Part shown: piece by piece, positions 17,093 to 24,934 of the stretch
Layout of the letters: each line of letters begins with the position of its first letter
How positions within the stretch are numbered: position 1 is the first letter of the stretch
Origin: Allochromatium humboldtianum
GTDB lineage: Bacteria > Pseudomonadota > Gammaproteobacteria > Chromatiales > Chromatiaceae
NCBI RefSeq assembly: GCF_013385175.1
Contig: NZ_JABZEO010000003.1
Location: forward strand, 372,001-436,000
DNA: 64,000 nt
Direction of reading: 5' to 3'
Made by a program: the position numbers and the translations under genes
The notes under the pieces: generated by a model
Seen by the model: the letters and a program-made list of their open reading frames with translations, nothing else
Told to the model about the DNA's origin: nothing
Databases searched by the model: none

Positions 17093-19144
17093 ATGGCCAA
17101 CCAAACGCACTCCCCCACTCCCCCGACCCGCGTGGTCAAGCGCGATGGGCAGGAGGTGCGTTTCGATGCCGGCAAGATCGAATCGGCGATCCGGCGTGCC
17201 GGTCAGGCCAGCGGCGAGTTCGGCGCCGCCGAGGCCAGTCTGCTGACCGCGCAGGCGATCAAGGTGCTGACGCACCGCTTCAGCGATGGCCGTCTGCCCG
17301 ACATCGAGGGCATCCAGGATGTCGTCGAGCAGACGCTGATCGCCGCCAACCACTTCGAGACCGCGCGTGCCTATATCGTCTATCGCGAGCAGCACAACAA
17401 GCTGCGCACCGACAGCCGCACCCTGGTCGATGTCGGCAGCTCGATCAACGAATATCTGGACCGCTCCGACTGGCGCGTGGCGGCCAATGCCAATCAGGGC
17501 TACTCGCTCGGCGGGCTGATCCTCAACACCTCGGGCAAGATGATCGCCAACTACTGGCTCAATCACGTCTATCCGCCCGAGATCGGCGCCGCACATCGCG
17601 AAGGCGATCTGCACATCCATGACCTGGACATGCTTTCCGGTTACTGCGCCGGCTGGTCGTTGCGCACCCTGCTGCACGAGGGACTCAACGGCGTGCCCGG
17701 CAAGGTCGAGGCCGCACCGCCCAAGCACATGTCCTCAGCGATCGGTCAGATCGTCAACTTCCTCGGCACGCTCCAGAACGAGTGGGCCGGCGCGCAGGCG
17801 TTCTCCAGCTTCGATACCTACATGGCGCCCTTCGTGCGCGTCGACGGCCTGCCCTACAAGCAGGTCAAGCAGTACATCCAGGAACTGATCTACAACCTCA
17901 ATGTGCCGTCAAGGTGGGGCACCCAAACGCCCTTTACTAATCTCACCTTCGACTGGGTCTGTCCGGAGGATCTGCGCGAGCAGGTGCCGGTGATCGGCGG
18001 TGTGGAGCAGCCCTTCACCTATGGCGATCTCCAGGCCGAGATGGACATGATCAATCGGGCCTATATCGAGGTCATGACCGAGGGCGATGCCAAGGGGCGG
18101 ATCTTCACCTTCCCGATCCCGACCTACAACATCACGCCGGATTTCCCCTGGGAGAGCGAGAACGCCGAGCAGTTGTTCGAGATGACGGCCAAGTATGGCC
18201 TGCCCTACTTCCAGAATTTCGTCAACTCAGAGCTGACGCCCAACATGGTGCGTTCCATGTGCTGCCGGCTCCAGCTCGATCTGCGCGAGCTGCTCAAGCG
18301 CGGCAACGGGCTGTTCGGTTCGGCGGAGCAGACCGGCTCACTGGGCGTGGTCACGATCAACTGCGCGCGGCTCGGCTATACGCATCGCGGCGACGAGGCA
18401 GGCCTGATGGCGCGGCTCGACGAACTGCTCGACATCTCGCGCAACAGTCTGGAGATCAAACGCAAGGTCATCCAGCGCCACATGGACGCCGGACTCTTCC
18501 CCTATACCAAGCGCTATCTGGGCACGCTGCGCAATCATTTCTCGACCATCGGGCTGAACGGCGTCAACGAGATGATCCGCAACTTCACCCGCGACGCCGA
18601 GGACATCACCACGCCCAAGGGTCATGAGTTGGCCTGTCGGCTGCTCGATCGGGTGCGGGCGCGCATGGTCGAGTTCCAGGAAGCGACGGGCAATATGTAC
18701 AACCTGGAGGCCACGCCGGCCGAGGGCACGACCTACCGCTTTGCGCGCGAGGACCAGAAGCGCTTCCCGGACATCCTCCAGGCCGGCACCGAGGAGACGC
18801 CCTATTACACCAACAGCTCGCAGTTGCCGGTCGGCTATACCGACGACCCGTTCGAGGCGCTGGCGATGCAGGAAACGCTGCAAAGCAAGTACACCGGCGG
18901 CACGGTGCTGCATCTGTACATGAGCGAGCAGATTTCCTCGACCGAAGCCTGCAAGCGTCTGGTGCGCCGTGCGCTGGAGAACTTCCGTCTGCCCTATATC
19001 ACGATCACGCCGGTGTTCTCCATCTGCCCCAAGCATGGCTATATCGCCGGCGAGCACCAGTTCTGCCCGATCTGCGACCAGGAGCTGATCGCGCGCAAGC
19101 AAAAGGCTCAGTGCGCCGGCGCGGACTGTCAATCCATTCACTGA
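17093..19144 (+). CDS. nrdD: class III anaerobic ribonucleotide reductase, catalytic part (lacks glycyl-radical tail)
   Basis: The 683-residue protein reduces ribonucleoside triphosphates without oxygen. An N-terminal ATP cone (VVKRDGQEVRFDAGKIESAIRRA, residues about 13-35) is followed by the ten-stranded barrel, including SMCCRLQLDLREL and NCARLGY with candidate active-site Cys residues. A C-terminal zinc-site-like segment contains ICPKHGY and FCPIC. NrdD normally continues after this site into a glycyl-radical loop with RVxGY. Here the frame stops about 20 residues later without it, and the motif appears in the next small gene. GAGG precedes the ATG at 17093; an upstream in-frame ATG (16961) adds unrelated sequence. 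nrdG lies downstream. Confidence 0.93.
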   Translation: MANQTHSPTPPTRVVKRDGQEVRFDAGKIESAIRRAGQASGEFGAAEASLLTAQAIKVLTHRFSDGRLPDIEGIQDVVEQTLIAANHFETARAYIVYREQHNKLRTDSRTLVDVGSSINEYLDRSDWRVAANANQGYSLGGLILNTSGKMIANYWLNHVYPPEIGAAHREGDLHIHDLDMLSGYCAGWSLRTLLHEGLNGVPGKVEAAPPKHMSSAIGQIVNFLGTLQNEWAGAQAFSSFDTYMAPFVRVDGLPYKQVKQYIQELIYNLNVPSRWGTQTPFTNLTFDWVCPEDLREQVPVIGGVEQPFTYGDLQAEMDMINRAYIEVMTEGDAKGRIFTFPIPTYNITPDFPWESENAEQLFEMTAKYGLPYFQNFVNSELTPNMVRSMCCRLQLDLRELLKRGNGLFGSAEQTGSLGVVTINCARLGYTHRGDEAGLMARLDELLDISRNSLEIKRKVIQRHMDAGLFPYTKRYLGTLRNHFSTIGLNGVNEMIRNFTRDAEDITTPKGHELACRLLDRVRARMVEFQEATGNMYNLEATPAEGTTYRFAREDQKRFPDILQAGTEETPYYTNSSQLPVGYTDDPFEALAMQETLQSKYTGGTVLHLYMSEQISSTEACKRLVRRALENFRLPYITITPVFSICPKHGYIAGEHQFCPICDQELIARKQKAQCAGADCQSIH

Positions 19145-19269
19145 ACACCCGAACCCGAGCGGCTGGACTCGACGGCCCCGGTAGCGTCGAACCGGCCACG
19201 GACCCGACCTCGTCGCACGCGCGGCGAGAGCAATAACACCGACGCATCGAAGTTAAGGAGAATGCGCAC

Positions 19270-19458
19270 ATGAACGACACTATCGAACTCAAGACCGAAG
19301 AACGGACCCCCTGCGAAGTCTGGACCCGCGTCATGGGCTACCATCGTCCGGTTACGGCCTTCAATGCCGGCAAGCAGGCCGAGCATGCCGAACGCTGCTA
19401 TTTCAACGAGCAGCCTCGTGGTTCGCTGAGCCGGCAGGAACAGCGGGTCGCGGCCTGA
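19270..19458 (+). CDS. separate glycyl-radical domain of NrdD
   Basis: The 62-residue protein carries CEVWTRVMGYHRPV, the RVxGYxxPV signature of the NrdD C-terminal radical loop. Gly23 is the expected radical site. FNAGKQAEHAERCYF follows, also typical of the NrdD C terminus. The catalytic NrdD gene 125 bases upstream lacks exactly this part, so the two polypeptides presumably assemble into one enzyme activated by NrdG. A strong AAGGAGA Shine-Dalgarno before the ATG indicates that this is an independent gene rather than the debris of a frameshift. The precedent for free glycyl-radical domains is YfiD with pyruvate formate-lyase. The function is inferred from the motif and position. Confidence 0.85.
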   Translation: MNDTIELKTEERTPCEVWTRVMGYHRPVTAFNAGKQAEHAERCYFNEQPRGSLSRQEQRVAA

Positions 19459-19507
19459 GTCCGCGCCTATCTCCTAGCCGCTCTTGCGGCGGCTGAATCC
19501 TCCGTCC

Positions 19508-20245
19508 ATGCCTGACAGCGCTCCCTTTGCCGCGTCCGACCATGCTCAAGCCGCCGAGCGGCTGAGGGTCGGCGGCTTCACGCGCCTGACGACCATCGAC
19601 TATCCCGGCGAGCTGTCGGCGGTGGTCTTCTGTCAGGGCTGTCCCTGGCGCTGTCGCTATTGTCAAAACGGCGATCTGCTGGACTCAGGCGTGAATGAAT
19701 CGCTGATCGACTGGGCGGACATCCGCGCTTTTCTGCGTCAGCGGGTCGGACTGCTCGATGCCGTGGTCTTCAGCGGCGGCGAGCCGACCGCGCAATCTGC
19801 GCTCAGTGCAGCCATCAGCGAAACCCGTGCACTCGGCTACAAAATCGGTCTGCACACCAGCGGCGCCTATCCCGAACGCCTGCGCCCGCTCCTTCCGCTG
19901 ATCGATTGGGTCGGACTCGATATCAAGACGCTGCCCGAGGACTATGCGGCCCTCACCGGCCTGCCCGATTCGGGTGAGCATGCCTGGGCGAGTTTGGCCT
20001 TGCTGCTGGAAGCTGGGGTGAATCTGGAAGTCCGCACCACCCTGATGCCTGACTGGACACCCGACTACCTGCAAACACTGAGCCAGAGGCTGGCGACCAA
20101 GGGTGTTCGGCGCTATGTATTACAAGCCTGCGCAACCCAGCGGGCACTCGATCCACACCTGCCCGGCTACTCGATCATGCCGCGCGAACTCGTCGAAGCG
20201 GTCGACCCGATGGCCTTTGAGCGCCTGGATGTCCGAGGTTTGTAG
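19508..20245 (+). CDS. nrdG: anaerobic ribonucleotide reductase-activating protein (radical SAM)
   Basis: The 245-residue radical-SAM enzyme generates the glycyl radical on NrdD using SAM and a [4Fe-4S] cluster. The Cx3Cx2C motif is present as CPWRCRYC, preceded by an additional Cys (FCQGC). FSGGEPT is the SAM-binding GGE motif. The protein is longer than E. coli NrdG (154) and resembles the longer activase type (PflA/NrdG-like). The ATG at 19508 is preferred; an upstream TTG at 19484 adds eight residues and has no better ribosome-binding site. It lies 49 bases behind the glycyl-radical-domain gene, its expected direct target. Confidence 0.92.
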   Translation: MPDSAPFAASDHAQAAERLRVGGFTRLTTIDYPGELSAVVFCQGCPWRCRYCQNGDLLDSGVNESLIDWADIRAFLRQRVGLLDAVVFSGGEPTAQSALSAAISETRALGYKIGLHTSGAYPERLRPLLPLIDWVGLDIKTLPEDYAALTGLPDSGEHAWASLALLLEAGVNLEVRTTLMPDWTPDYLQTLSQRLATKGVRRYVLQACATQRALDPHLPGYSIMPRELVEAVDPMAFERLDVRGL

Positions 20246-20285
20246 CGGCTACCCAGCAACCGATCGCTGAATGCCACAAAAATAA

Positions 20286-20334
20286 TACGCCTTTGTTACG
20301 CCTGTCTCCGCTCAGCGCCTAGCCCTGTTACGCC
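20286..20334 (+). promoter_or_regulatory. repeats upstream of kdp (candidate operator)
   Basis: The nonamer TGTTACGCC occurs twice, at 20294-20302 and 20326-20334, exactly 32 bases apart (three helical turns). A shorter TACGCC is at 20286-20291, 11 bases before the equivalent part of the first copy. All face the kdp operon, about 50-100 bases before kdpF. Helical phasing and position suggest a binding site, with KdpE the obvious candidate, but the sequence differs from the E. coli KdpE site. Confidence 0.35.
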
Positions 20335-20385
20335 CGCGCTCGCTAACCTGTCCAGCCTTGGTCAACAATGCTGAGTGAGGTCATC

Positions 20386-20466
20386 GTGTACTCCATCCTG
20401 CTCGTCATCGTGCTGGCGTTGCTGGTGTATCTGTCGGTCGCCCTGTTGCGGCCCGAGCGGTTCTAG
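20386..20466 (+). CDS. kdpF: K+-transporting ATPase small subunit KdpF
   Basis: The 26-residue peptide is one membrane-spanning helix ending in LLRPERF, as in many KdpF proteins, which stabilise the KdpFABC complex. A GTG start at 20386 is supported by GAGG five bases upstream. An in-frame ATG at 20368 would give 32 residues but lacks a ribosome-binding site. It is the first gene of the kdp operon, two bases before a second hydrophobic micropeptide. Confidence 0.8.
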   Translation: MYSILLVIVLALLVYLSVALLRPERF

Positions 20467-20468
20467 CC

Positions 20469-20549
20469 ATGAGCATCGTCAGCGCTCTCATCCTTCTTGC
20501 CCTGTTCGGCCTCTGTTTCCTGTTCATTGAATGGGAGCATCTCCTATGA
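20469..20549 (+). CDS. 26-residue membrane micropeptide between kdpF and kdpA
   Basis: The frame encodes a single hydrophobic helix (about residues 3-20) followed by an acidic-aromatic tail FIEWEHLL. It begins two bases after the kdpF stop and its TGA overlaps the kdpA ATG (ATGA), so all three genes appear coupled. The peptide is not a second obvious KdpF, since it lacks the RPERF-type basic end. The kdpA Shine-Dalgarno GGAG lies within this frame, so the frame could also serve mainly to couple translation. I do not know a named family for it. Confidence 0.5.
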   Translation: MSIVSALILLALFGLCFLFIEWEHLL

Positions 20550-22255
20550 ATGAAGTGCTGCTCATCTACGCCGCTGCATTGCTGCTGGCCTGGCCGTTGG
20601 GGCGCTACCTGGCGGCGATCTATTCGGCGACACCGACCGTGCTTGATCAGGTATTCGGACCTGTCGAGTGGGTGATCTACCGTGCCATCGGCGTCGATCC
20701 CCTTGCCCCGATGAGCTGGAAAGCATACGGCAAGGCGCTGCTCAAGCTGCACCTGATCATCGCGTTGATCGCGCTCGTGATCCTGGTGCAGCAGGGGTGG
20801 CTGCCGGCGAACCCGGATGGCGTCGAGGGAATGTCTTGGGATCTGGCGTTGCATACCACGGCGTCGTTCATCACCAATACCAACCAGCAGCACTACTCGG
20901 GTCAGGCGCAACTGTCCTATTTCGCGCATCTGGTCGCCATCGTCAGTATGCAGGTGATCACACCGGCGGCCGGTATCGCGGCCCTGGTCGCCATCCTGCG
21001 CACGGCGTTCACGCAGCGCGATGCAACCGCATCGACCCCGGAAGGCGCCGTATCGGTCGGAAACTTCCACGCCGATCTGGTCCGCGCCATTGTCCGGGTG
21101 ATGCTGCCGGTGGCCTTCATCACCGCGCTGCTGCTCGCCTGGCAGGGGGTGCCCAACACTTTCATGGGCGCGCGGACCGTCACCCCGCTCGATACCGGCA
21201 CGGGGCTTGCCGAGCAGCGTATCCCGGTCGGCCCGGTAGCACCCATGGTCGCGATCAAACAGCTGGGCACCAACGGCGGTGGCTGGTACGGCCCCAACAG
21301 TTCCGTGCCGCTGGAGAACCCGACGCCGGTATCCAACTTCGTCGAGACCATTGCCATCGTGCTGATCCCGATGGCCCTGGTGTTCATGGCCGGTTATCTG
21401 ACCGGTCGGCGGCGATTGGCGATCCTGGTGATGGGTGTGATGCTGTCCCTGTCGGCGCTCCTGACGGGCATCAATATCTGGTCGGAGAACCAACCCAACG
21501 CCGCTTTTGCCGGCCTCGCGGCCGATGGCCCGAATCTGGAAGGCAAGGAGGTGCGCTTCGGCGCCACGGCCACGGCGCTCTGGGGCAGCTTCACCACCCA
21601 GACCTCCAACGGCTCGGTGAACGGGATGCATGACTCCTTCAACCCACTGGGCGGTGCCACGACGCTGATGGATATGTTCATCAACGCCACCTTCGGCGGG
21701 GTCGGCGTGGGGCTGATCAACTTCCTGCTGTTCCTGCTGCTCGCGGTGTTTCTCGGCAGCCTGATGGTGGGCCGCTCACCGGAAGTCTACGGTCGCGCGC
21801 TGGAGGCCAGGGAGATCAAACTGATCTGCATCGCGCTGCTGATCCAGCCATTGCTCATTCTCGGCCTGACCGCTACGGCGGTGGCGATTCCGGGTCTGGC
21901 GCAGAACTCCAACCCCGGCTTCCATGGTCTGAGTCAGGTGCTCTATGAGTACACCTCCGCCTTTGCCAACAACGGATCCGGCTTCGAGGGGCTGGGTGAC
22001 GATACGGTGTGGTGGAACCTCAGTTGTGCCGTGGCGCTGATCCTGGGCCGCTTCATTCCGATCCTCGCACCGCTGGCGCTGGCCGCCCACCTGGCAGGCA
22101 AGCGCGTTGCACCCATGACCTCGGGCAGTCTGGCCGTGGAAACGCCCACCTTCGCCGTGCTGACCCTGGGCGTGATCCTGATGTTCGCGTTGCTCAGCTT
22201 CTTCCCGGTTCTGGCCCTCGGCCCGGTCGCCGAGTTCCTGTCACTGGCGAACTGA
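20546..22255 (+). CDS. kdpA: K+-transporting ATPase subunit A
   Basis: KdpA is the ion-conducting subunit of the high-affinity KdpFABC potassium pump in the inner membrane, related to SKT channels. The 569-residue protein has about ten membrane helices and four pore-loop repeats, including TNTNQQHYSG, LGTNGGGWYGPNSSVP and FANNGSGFEGL, which line the selectivity filter. The length agrees with E. coli KdpA (557). The ATG at 20546 overlaps the micropeptide stop and has GGAG nine bases upstream. kdpB follows after 18 bases. Confidence 0.97.
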   Translation: MNEVLLIYAAALLLAWPLGRYLAAIYSATPTVLDQVFGPVEWVIYRAIGVDPLAPMSWKAYGKALLKLHLIIALIALVILVQQGWLPANPDGVEGMSWDLALHTTASFITNTNQQHYSGQAQLSYFAHLVAIVSMQVITPAAGIAALVAILRTAFTQRDATASTPEGAVSVGNFHADLVRAIVRVMLPVAFITALLLAWQGVPNTFMGARTVTPLDTGTGLAEQRIPVGPVAPMVAIKQLGTNGGGWYGPNSSVPLENPTPVSNFVETIAIVLIPMALVFMAGYLTGRRRLAILVMGVMLSLSALLTGINIWSENQPNAAFAGLAADGPNLEGKEVRFGATATALWGSFTTQTSNGSVNGMHDSFNPLGGATTLMDMFINATFGGVGVGLINFLLFLLLAVFLGSLMVGRSPEVYGRALEAREIKLICIALLIQPLLILGLTATAVAIPGLAQNSNPGFHGLSQVLYEYTSAFANNGSGFEGLGDDTVWWNLSCAVALILGRFIPILAPLALAAHLAGKRVAPMTSGSLAVETPTFAVLTLGVILMFALLSFFPVLALGPVAEFLSLAN

Positions 22256-22273
22256 TGCCTTGGAGAATGAATC

Positions 22274-24298
22274 ATGAAACGTCAGCGCAACGCATTGAAG
22301 TTACTGGATGCCCACACTCTGGCCCGCTTGGCGGGTGAGTCGCTGCGGCGGCTCCACCCACGCCGGCTGGCGCACAACCCGGTGATGTTCGTGGTCGGGG
22401 TCGGTACCCTGGTGACCCTGTGGCTGACCGGCACCGATATCATCGCTGGTCGCCCCTGGGGCTTCGATCTCGCCATCACTCTGACGCTGCTGTTCACCCT
22501 GCTCTTTGCCAACGCCGCCGAGGCACTGGCGGAGGCGCAGGGCCGGGCGCAGGCCGAGAGCCTGCGCTCCACACGGAAACAGCTCGTGGCCCGGCGCGTT
22601 CGGGGGGACGATGAAGAATCGGTGCCCGCCACCGCCCTGCGTCGCGGCGACCGGGTGCGCGTCCTGGCGGGCGAGCTGATTCCCGCCGACGGCGAGATCA
22701 TCGAGGGCGCCGCCAGTATCAACGAGTCGGCGGTCACCGGCGAATCGGCGCCGGTGCTGCGCGAGGCCGGTACCGACAACAGCGGCGTCAGCGCCGGCAC
22801 CAGGCTGCTGACCGACAGCCTCCTGGTCGAGGTGACGGTGGAGTCTGGCCAGTCGCTGCTGGATCGCATGATTGCGCTGGTGGAGAGCGCCAAGCGGCAG
22901 AAGACGCCCAACGAGATCGCGCTCACCGTGCTGCTGTCCGCACTGACCATGGTGTTCCTGATCGTGGTGGCGACCCTAGTGCCCTTCGCCGCCTTTGTCG
23001 GCGCCGAAGTCTCGGTACCTGTACTGGTCGCGCTCCTGGTCTGCCTGATCCCCACCACCATCGGCGGCCTGCTGCCGGCCATCGGTATCGCCGGCATGGA
23101 TCGCGCCATGCGGGCCAATCTGGTGGCCAAGTCGGGCAAGGCGGTGGAGGTGGCCGGCAACATCGACACCCTGCTGCTGGACAAGACCGGCACCATCACT
23201 CACGGCGACCGCCAGGCCAGCGATTTCCTGCCCTTGACCAGGATCGCTCCTGAGCAGCTGCGCGAGGCCGCTATGCTTTCGTCACTGGCGGATCCCACGC
23301 CTGAGGGCAAATCCATCGTTGCGCTGGCGAAGAGCCGTGGGGCGACGGCCGAGGCCGACCCCGAGGCGCGCGTCCTGGCATTTTCCGCCAAGACCCGCCT
23401 CTCCGGCATCGACCAGCCCGACGGCCGTCGTATCCGCAAGGGCGCACCGGATGCCATACGCCGCTTCGTCACCGAGAATGGCGGCTCCTACCCGGATGAG
23501 ACCACTGCGCTGGTGGAACGTGTGGCGCGTGGCGGCGCGACGCCGCTGGTGGTCGCGCAGGACGATCGGGTGCTCGGCGTCGTGCCCCTGTCCGATATCA
23601 TCAAGACCGGCATCAAGGAACGCTTCCAGCGCCTGCACGCCATGGGCATCCGCACGGTGCTGATCACCGGCGACAATCCGCTGACTGCGGCGGCCATCGC
23701 CGCCGAGGCCGGCGTGGCGGACTACATCGCCGAGGCCACGCCGGAGGATAAGCTGGAGTACATCCGGCGCGAACAGGCCCAGGGACGCCTGGTGGCCATG
23801 ATGGGCGACGGCACCAACGACGCGCCCGCCCTGGCCCAGGCGGATCTGGGGCTGGCGATGAACTCCGGCACCCAGGCTGCCAAGGAGGCGGGCAACATGG
23901 TCGACCTGGATTCCGACCCGACCAAGCTGCTGGAGGTGGTGGAGATCGGCAAGCAGTTGCTGGTCACCCGCGGTGCGCTGACGACCTTCTCACTGGCCAA
24001 TGACGTAGCCAAATACTTCGCTATCCTCCCGGCCATTTTCGTCGCCGGCGTACCGGCCATGCAGGCGCTCGACATCATGCAGCTCAACAGTCCGGCCACG
24101 GCGGTGCTGGCGGCGGTGATCTTCAATGCCCTGGTGATCCCGGCGCTGATCCCCTTCGCCCTGCGCGGGGTGCACCTCCGCCCGGTCAGTGCCGACGCGC
24201 TGTTGCGCCGCAACCTGTTGATCTACGGTTTGGGCGGACTGGTGCTGCCGTTCCCGGCGATCAAGCTCATCGATCTTGGTCTTGGCTTGGTGATGTAG
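22274..24298 (+). CDS. kdpB: K+-transporting P-type ATPase subunit B
   Basis: KdpB is the P-type ATPase subunit that energises KdpA. In the 674-residue protein the actuator-domain TGES is at residues 155-158; its Ser is the residue phosphorylated for inhibition in E. coli. The membrane CLIPTTIGG is near 257. The phosphorylation motif DKTGTIT contains Asp303, and the hinge [16 protein letters not shown] is near the C-terminal third. All catalytic elements are intact and length is normal (E. coli 682). It is placed between kdpA and kdpC with short gaps, in the classical order. Confidence 0.98.
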   Translation: MKRQRNALKLLDAHTLARLAGESLRRLHPRRLAHNPVMFVVGVGTLVTLWLTGTDIIAGRPWGFDLAITLTLLFTLLFANAAEALAEAQGRAQAESLRSTRKQLVARRVRGDDEESVPATALRRGDRVRVLAGELIPADGEIIEGAASINESAVTGESAPVLREAGTDNSGVSAGTRLLTDSLLVEVTVESGQSLLDRMIALVESAKRQKTPNEIALTVLLSALTMVFLIVVATLVPFAAFVGAEVSVPVLVALLVCLIPTTIGGLLPAIGIAGMDRAMRANLVAKSGKAVEVAGNIDTLLLDKTGTITHGDRQASDFLPLTRIAPEQLREAAMLSSLADPTPEGKSIVALAKSRGATAEADPEARVLAFSAKTRLSGIDQPDGRRIRKGAPDAIRRFVTENGGSYPDETTALVERVARGGATPLVVAQDDRVLGVVPLSDIIKTGIKERFQRLHAMGIRTVLITGDNPLTAAAIAAEAGVADYIAEATPEDKLEYIRREQAQGRLVAMMGDGTNDAPALAQADLGLAMNSGTQAAKEAGNMVDLDSDPTKLLEVVEIGKQLLVTRGALTTFSLANDVAKYFAILPAIFVAGVPAMQALDIMQLNSPATAVLAAVIFNALVIPALIPFALRGVHLRPVSADALLRRNLLIYGLGGLVLPFPAIKLIDLGLGLVM

Positions 24299-24307
24299 GA
24301 GGTCGTC

Positions 24308-24934
24308 ATGAATCACGCCCAATCCGTTGCCCGGATATCCACCGCGACGCCTGTCGCACACTGGCTCCAGGCGCTACGCGGCGCCTTGGTGCTGATGGTC
24401 CTGTGTGGAGGTCTGTACCCGCTCTTTACCGTGGCGATCGGTGCCGCCCTGTTCCATGTTCAGTCGACCGGCAGTCTCATCGAACGCGACGGCCAGATGA
24501 TCGGCTCGGCGCTGGTGGGGCAGCCGTTCAGTGCGCCGGGCTATTTCCACGGCCGCCCCTCGGTCGCCGGGTACGATCCCTTCGCCGTCTCCGGCTCCAA
24601 TCTGGCGCCGAGCAATCCGACGCTGCGCGAACGGGCCTCGGTCAGCTCAAGCGCCTTTTCCGCCGCAAACGGCGTGGCACCGACGGCGATCCCTGTCGAT
24701 CTCGTCGCCGCCTCCGGGTCGGGCATCGACCCGCACATCAGCCCGGCTGCCGCCGAGATCCAGATCGATCGGGTCGCCGCCGCGCGCGGACGGCCGCGTT
24801 CAGAGGTCGCAGGCCTGGTGGCGGCGCGGGTGGAGCGCCCGGTGCTGGGCGTTCTGGGACAGCCGCGCGTCAATGTGCTCCAGTTGAATCTGGCACTCGA
24901 CGCCCTCGGCTCAGAGGCCGGCGTAACGCCATGA
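24308..24934 (+). CDS. kdpC: K+-transporting ATPase subunit C
   Basis: KdpC is a single-span accessory subunit that assists K+ binding in the Kdp complex. The 208-residue protein has one N-terminal membrane helix (about residues 25-50, LRGALVLMVLCGGLYPLFTVAIGAAL region). The periplasmic domain follows with family segments GQPFSAPGYFHGRPS, SGSNLAPSNPTL and ASGSGIDPHISPAAA. The protein ends LNLALDAL. The stop overlaps the kdpD start as ATGA, so pump and sensor genes are coupled in one operon. Confidence 0.97.
   Translation: MNHAQSVARISTATPVAHWLQALRGALVLMVLCGGLYPLFTVAIGAALFHVQSTGSLIERDGQMIGSALVGQPFSAPGYFHGRPSVAGYDPFAVSGSNLAPSNPTLRERASVSSSAFSAANGVAPTAIPVDLVAASGSGIDPHISPAAAEIQIDRVAAARGRPRSEVAGLVAARVERPVLGVLGQPRVNVLQLNLALDALGSEAGVTP

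Noticed and set aside
24403-24930. Upstream extension of the kdpD frame
   Set aside because: It overlaps kdpC in another frame and reads as low-complexity Arg-rich sequence; the KdpD family start is at 24931.
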